A stretch of 53,780 nt of DNA from Myxococcales bacterium (GTDB taxonomy: Bacteria; Myxococcota; UBA727; JABDBI01), in assembly GCA_023248595.1 (NCBI GenBank), contig JAHFEG010000014.1, positions 1 to 53,780 of the forward strand, written 5' to 3'. How positions within the stretch are numbered: position 1 is the stretch's first letter; every line of letters begins with the position of its first letter. The notes under the pieces were generated by a model that saw only the letters and a program-made list of their open reading frames with translations, ran no database searches and had not been told where the DNA came from. Shown in pieces: positions 52,361 to 53,780 of the stretch. The translations under genes were made by a program, and so were the position numbers.

Positions 52361-53780
52361 ATGCTGGAAACAGTCAACGCCGTCTTAGACACACACAACC
52401 AAGTCGCCGCTGCAAGTCACGGCGATTTGGAAACAATTCGATCGCTGGTTTCGCTCATGCTCACCGCCACCATCGTGGGCGTTATTGCGGCGCGTATCAA
52501 GCTTCCTTATACGGTATCGTTGGTTTTAGTCGGCATTGGCCTCAACGCACTGGGGATTTTGCCAAATCTGAAACTCACACCCGATCTGCTTTTGATGGTA
52601 TTTTTGCCTGCGCTTTTGTTTGAAGCTGCCATCCATTTTCCTGCAAACGAGCTCAAACAATTTGCGCCAACCATTATTGTTCTCGCTGTACCGGGCGTTT
52701 TACTCACCGCTCTCGTCACAGCCTTCGTTTTGCAAATTGAATTCTCGACCTTTCGTCTAGCGCAGCCTGTTGGATTTACCCACTTCTTACTGTTTGGCAC
52801 TATCATCGCCGCCACTGATCCCATTTCGGTTATTTCATTGCTCAGACAATTGGGGGTTAACCGTAAGCTTTCAGTCTTAATTGAAGGTGAAAGCCTTTTT
52901 AACGACGGAACGGCCATTGTTCTTTACACTATTGTTCTCGATATGATCACCATGGGAAGACTCAATCTTTCCACCAGTTTTGTTCAGCTGATTGTTGTCT
53001 CTTTAGGCGGTATTTTCATCGGTGCCATCTTAGGTCTTTTTGCCAGCCTGGTCATTTCTTTCATGGAAGACCACTTGTTCTCGATAGCTATCACAACTGT
53101 GACTGCTTATGGAACTTACCTTATTGCTGAAGAATTTCAGGTTTCTGGAATTCTCGCCACAGTTGTCGCCGGTTTATTTGTGGGGAACATGGGCAAGAAG
53201 AAAAGCATGAATCCCATGACCCGAATCGCTGTCACCAGTTTTTGGGAGTATTTGGCGTTTTTTATCAGCAGCATCGTCTTCTTAATGATGGGACTCGAAG
53301 TTAATCTGTTGCTGCTTTTGAATCATATTGAACTGATTATTTTTGCTTTCTGCGCTGTGTTAGCGTCAAGAGCTGCTTCGGTGTTTTTACCCATTCCTTT
53401 TCTCAGACGCTTTAATCAAAATATTGACTACCGCAACGGCACGGTACTTTGGTGGTCAGGCTTGCGTGGCAGCTTATCGATGGTGCTTGTCTTGTCATTG
53501 CCGCAGGATATGGAAGTACGAGAGATTTTAGTAGCCATGACTTTCGGCGTGGTCGTGCTCTCAGTTGTCTTGCAAGGCACAACCATTGGACTTTTCTTAA
53601 AATGGTTAAAACTTGTCCCAATTCGGACAGAAGCATCCATTTTCCTCGCAAAAAATTTGGCGAGGCTAAAAGCCATTAAGGCCCAAACTGAAGCGATTTC
53701 GCAAATGTCATTTACCGAGCTGCCTGTCGCTAAAGAAATTTCTTTGCGACTTAAAACAGAACGAGCTGAAATTTTAAAAA
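52361..53780 (+). CDS. CPA1-family Na+/H+ antiporter (truncated by window end)
   Basis: At least 473 codons, open to the window end. Many TM segments; the antiporter signatures are ATDPISVISLLRQLGV and EGESLFNDGTAIVLYTIV (ND motif), matching the NhaP/CPA1 group. The segment after the last TM (about residue 420 onward, VPIRTEASIFLAKNLARLKA) is a cytoplasmic tail that runs off the window. ATG 52361 follows aminopeptidase P by 12 bases, so the two are probably co-transcribed. An out-of-frame ATG at 52350 was rejected. Confidence 0.88.
   Translation, partial: MLETVNAVLDTHNQVAAASHGDLETIRSLVSLMLTATIVGVIAARIKLPYTVSLVLVGIGLNALGILPNLKLTPDLLLMVFLPALLFEAAIHFPANELKQFAPTIIVLAVPGVLLTALVTAFVLQIEFSTFRLAQPVGFTHFLLFGTIIAATDPISVISLLRQLGVNRKLSVLIEGESLFNDGTAIVLYTIVLDMITMGRLNLSTSFVQLIVVSLGGIFIGAILGLFASLVISFMEDHLFSIAITTVTAYGTYLIAEEFQVSGILATVVAGLFVGNMGKKKSMNPMTRIAVTSFWEYLAFFISSIVFLMMGLEVNLLLLLNHIELIIFAFCAVLASRAASVFLPIPFLRRFNQNIDYRNGTVLWWSGLRGSLSMVLVLSLPQDMEVREILVAMTFGVVVLSVVLQGTTIGLFLKWLKLVPIRTEASIFLAKNLARLKAIKAQTEAISQMSFTELPVAKEISLRLKTERAEILK

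Overview
The window is a chromosomal segment of a Gram-negative, double-membrane bacterium. Evidence for this is a LolA-like carrier, a secretin, an Omp85/D15-type barrel, several lipoboxes and a long HPF. The combination of a gspC-to-gspN operon that includes a Leptospira/deltaproteobacterial-type GspN, Cys-rich PKD lipoproteins of a myxobacterial flavour, and an unusual type III export cluster points to the old 'Deltaproteobacteria' in the broad sense (myxobacteria-, Bdellovibrionota- or UBA10199-like). That placement is inference and not certain. Base composition is mildly AT-rich and even, with no obvious island edge, IS element, prophage or CRISPR array.

Layout. 1-6.8 kb holds a DEAD-box helicase with an RGG-like tail, a small secreted protein, PyrD, a PolX-PHP protein whose polymerase palm looks dead, a LolA-like protein and an isolated NuoH-like membrane protein. 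6.8-20.4 kb (minus strand) is a tightly packed type II secretion operon, gspC-D-E-F-G-H-I-J-K-L-M-N, complete except for the prepilin peptidase. 20.6-26.3 kb has a long-chain acyl-CoA synthetase, a deoxynucleoside kinase, an outer-membrane barrel protein and a phosphohexomutase. 26.4-34.0 kb (plus strand) is a type III export cluster: ATPase, stalk, length-control protein, a 4-TM protein of unknown function, two SpoA-domain proteins, FliO-like, and SctR/S/T (FliP/Q/R). It mixes flagellar and injectisome features and lacks SctU/FlhB and SctV/FlhA here. 34.0-35.5 kb has hpf-rapZ, translationally coupled. 35.8-39.2 kb has an exported ankyrin protein, a PKD/Cys-rich lipoprotein, a tRNA-Asp gene and a frameshifted exported gene with small related ORFs on both sides. 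39.2-53.8 kb has an FAD oxidoreductase, a MutS-type ATPase with a signal peptide or anchor, a small secreted partner, a persulfide-dioxygenase-like MBL protein, a subtilase, a transglutaminase-elicitor-like protein, a lipase/small-ORF pair, two small secreted proteins, PssA, a Cys-rich lipoprotein, aminopeptidase P and a CPA1 antiporter cut by the window end.

How they fit together. The window is dominated by export machinery (T2SS, T3SS core, Lol) and by candidate cargo: a subtilase, a transglutaminase-like protein without a Sec signal but with a Ser/Thr-rich N-terminus, ankyrin and Cys-rich surface proteins. This suits a host- or prey-associated lifestyle. The strongest candidates for undescribed biology are the hybrid type III cluster with its embedded 4-TM gene, the MutS-like ATPase carrying an export signal or membrane anchor, the stand-alone NuoH-like protein, and the transglutaminase-like putative effector.
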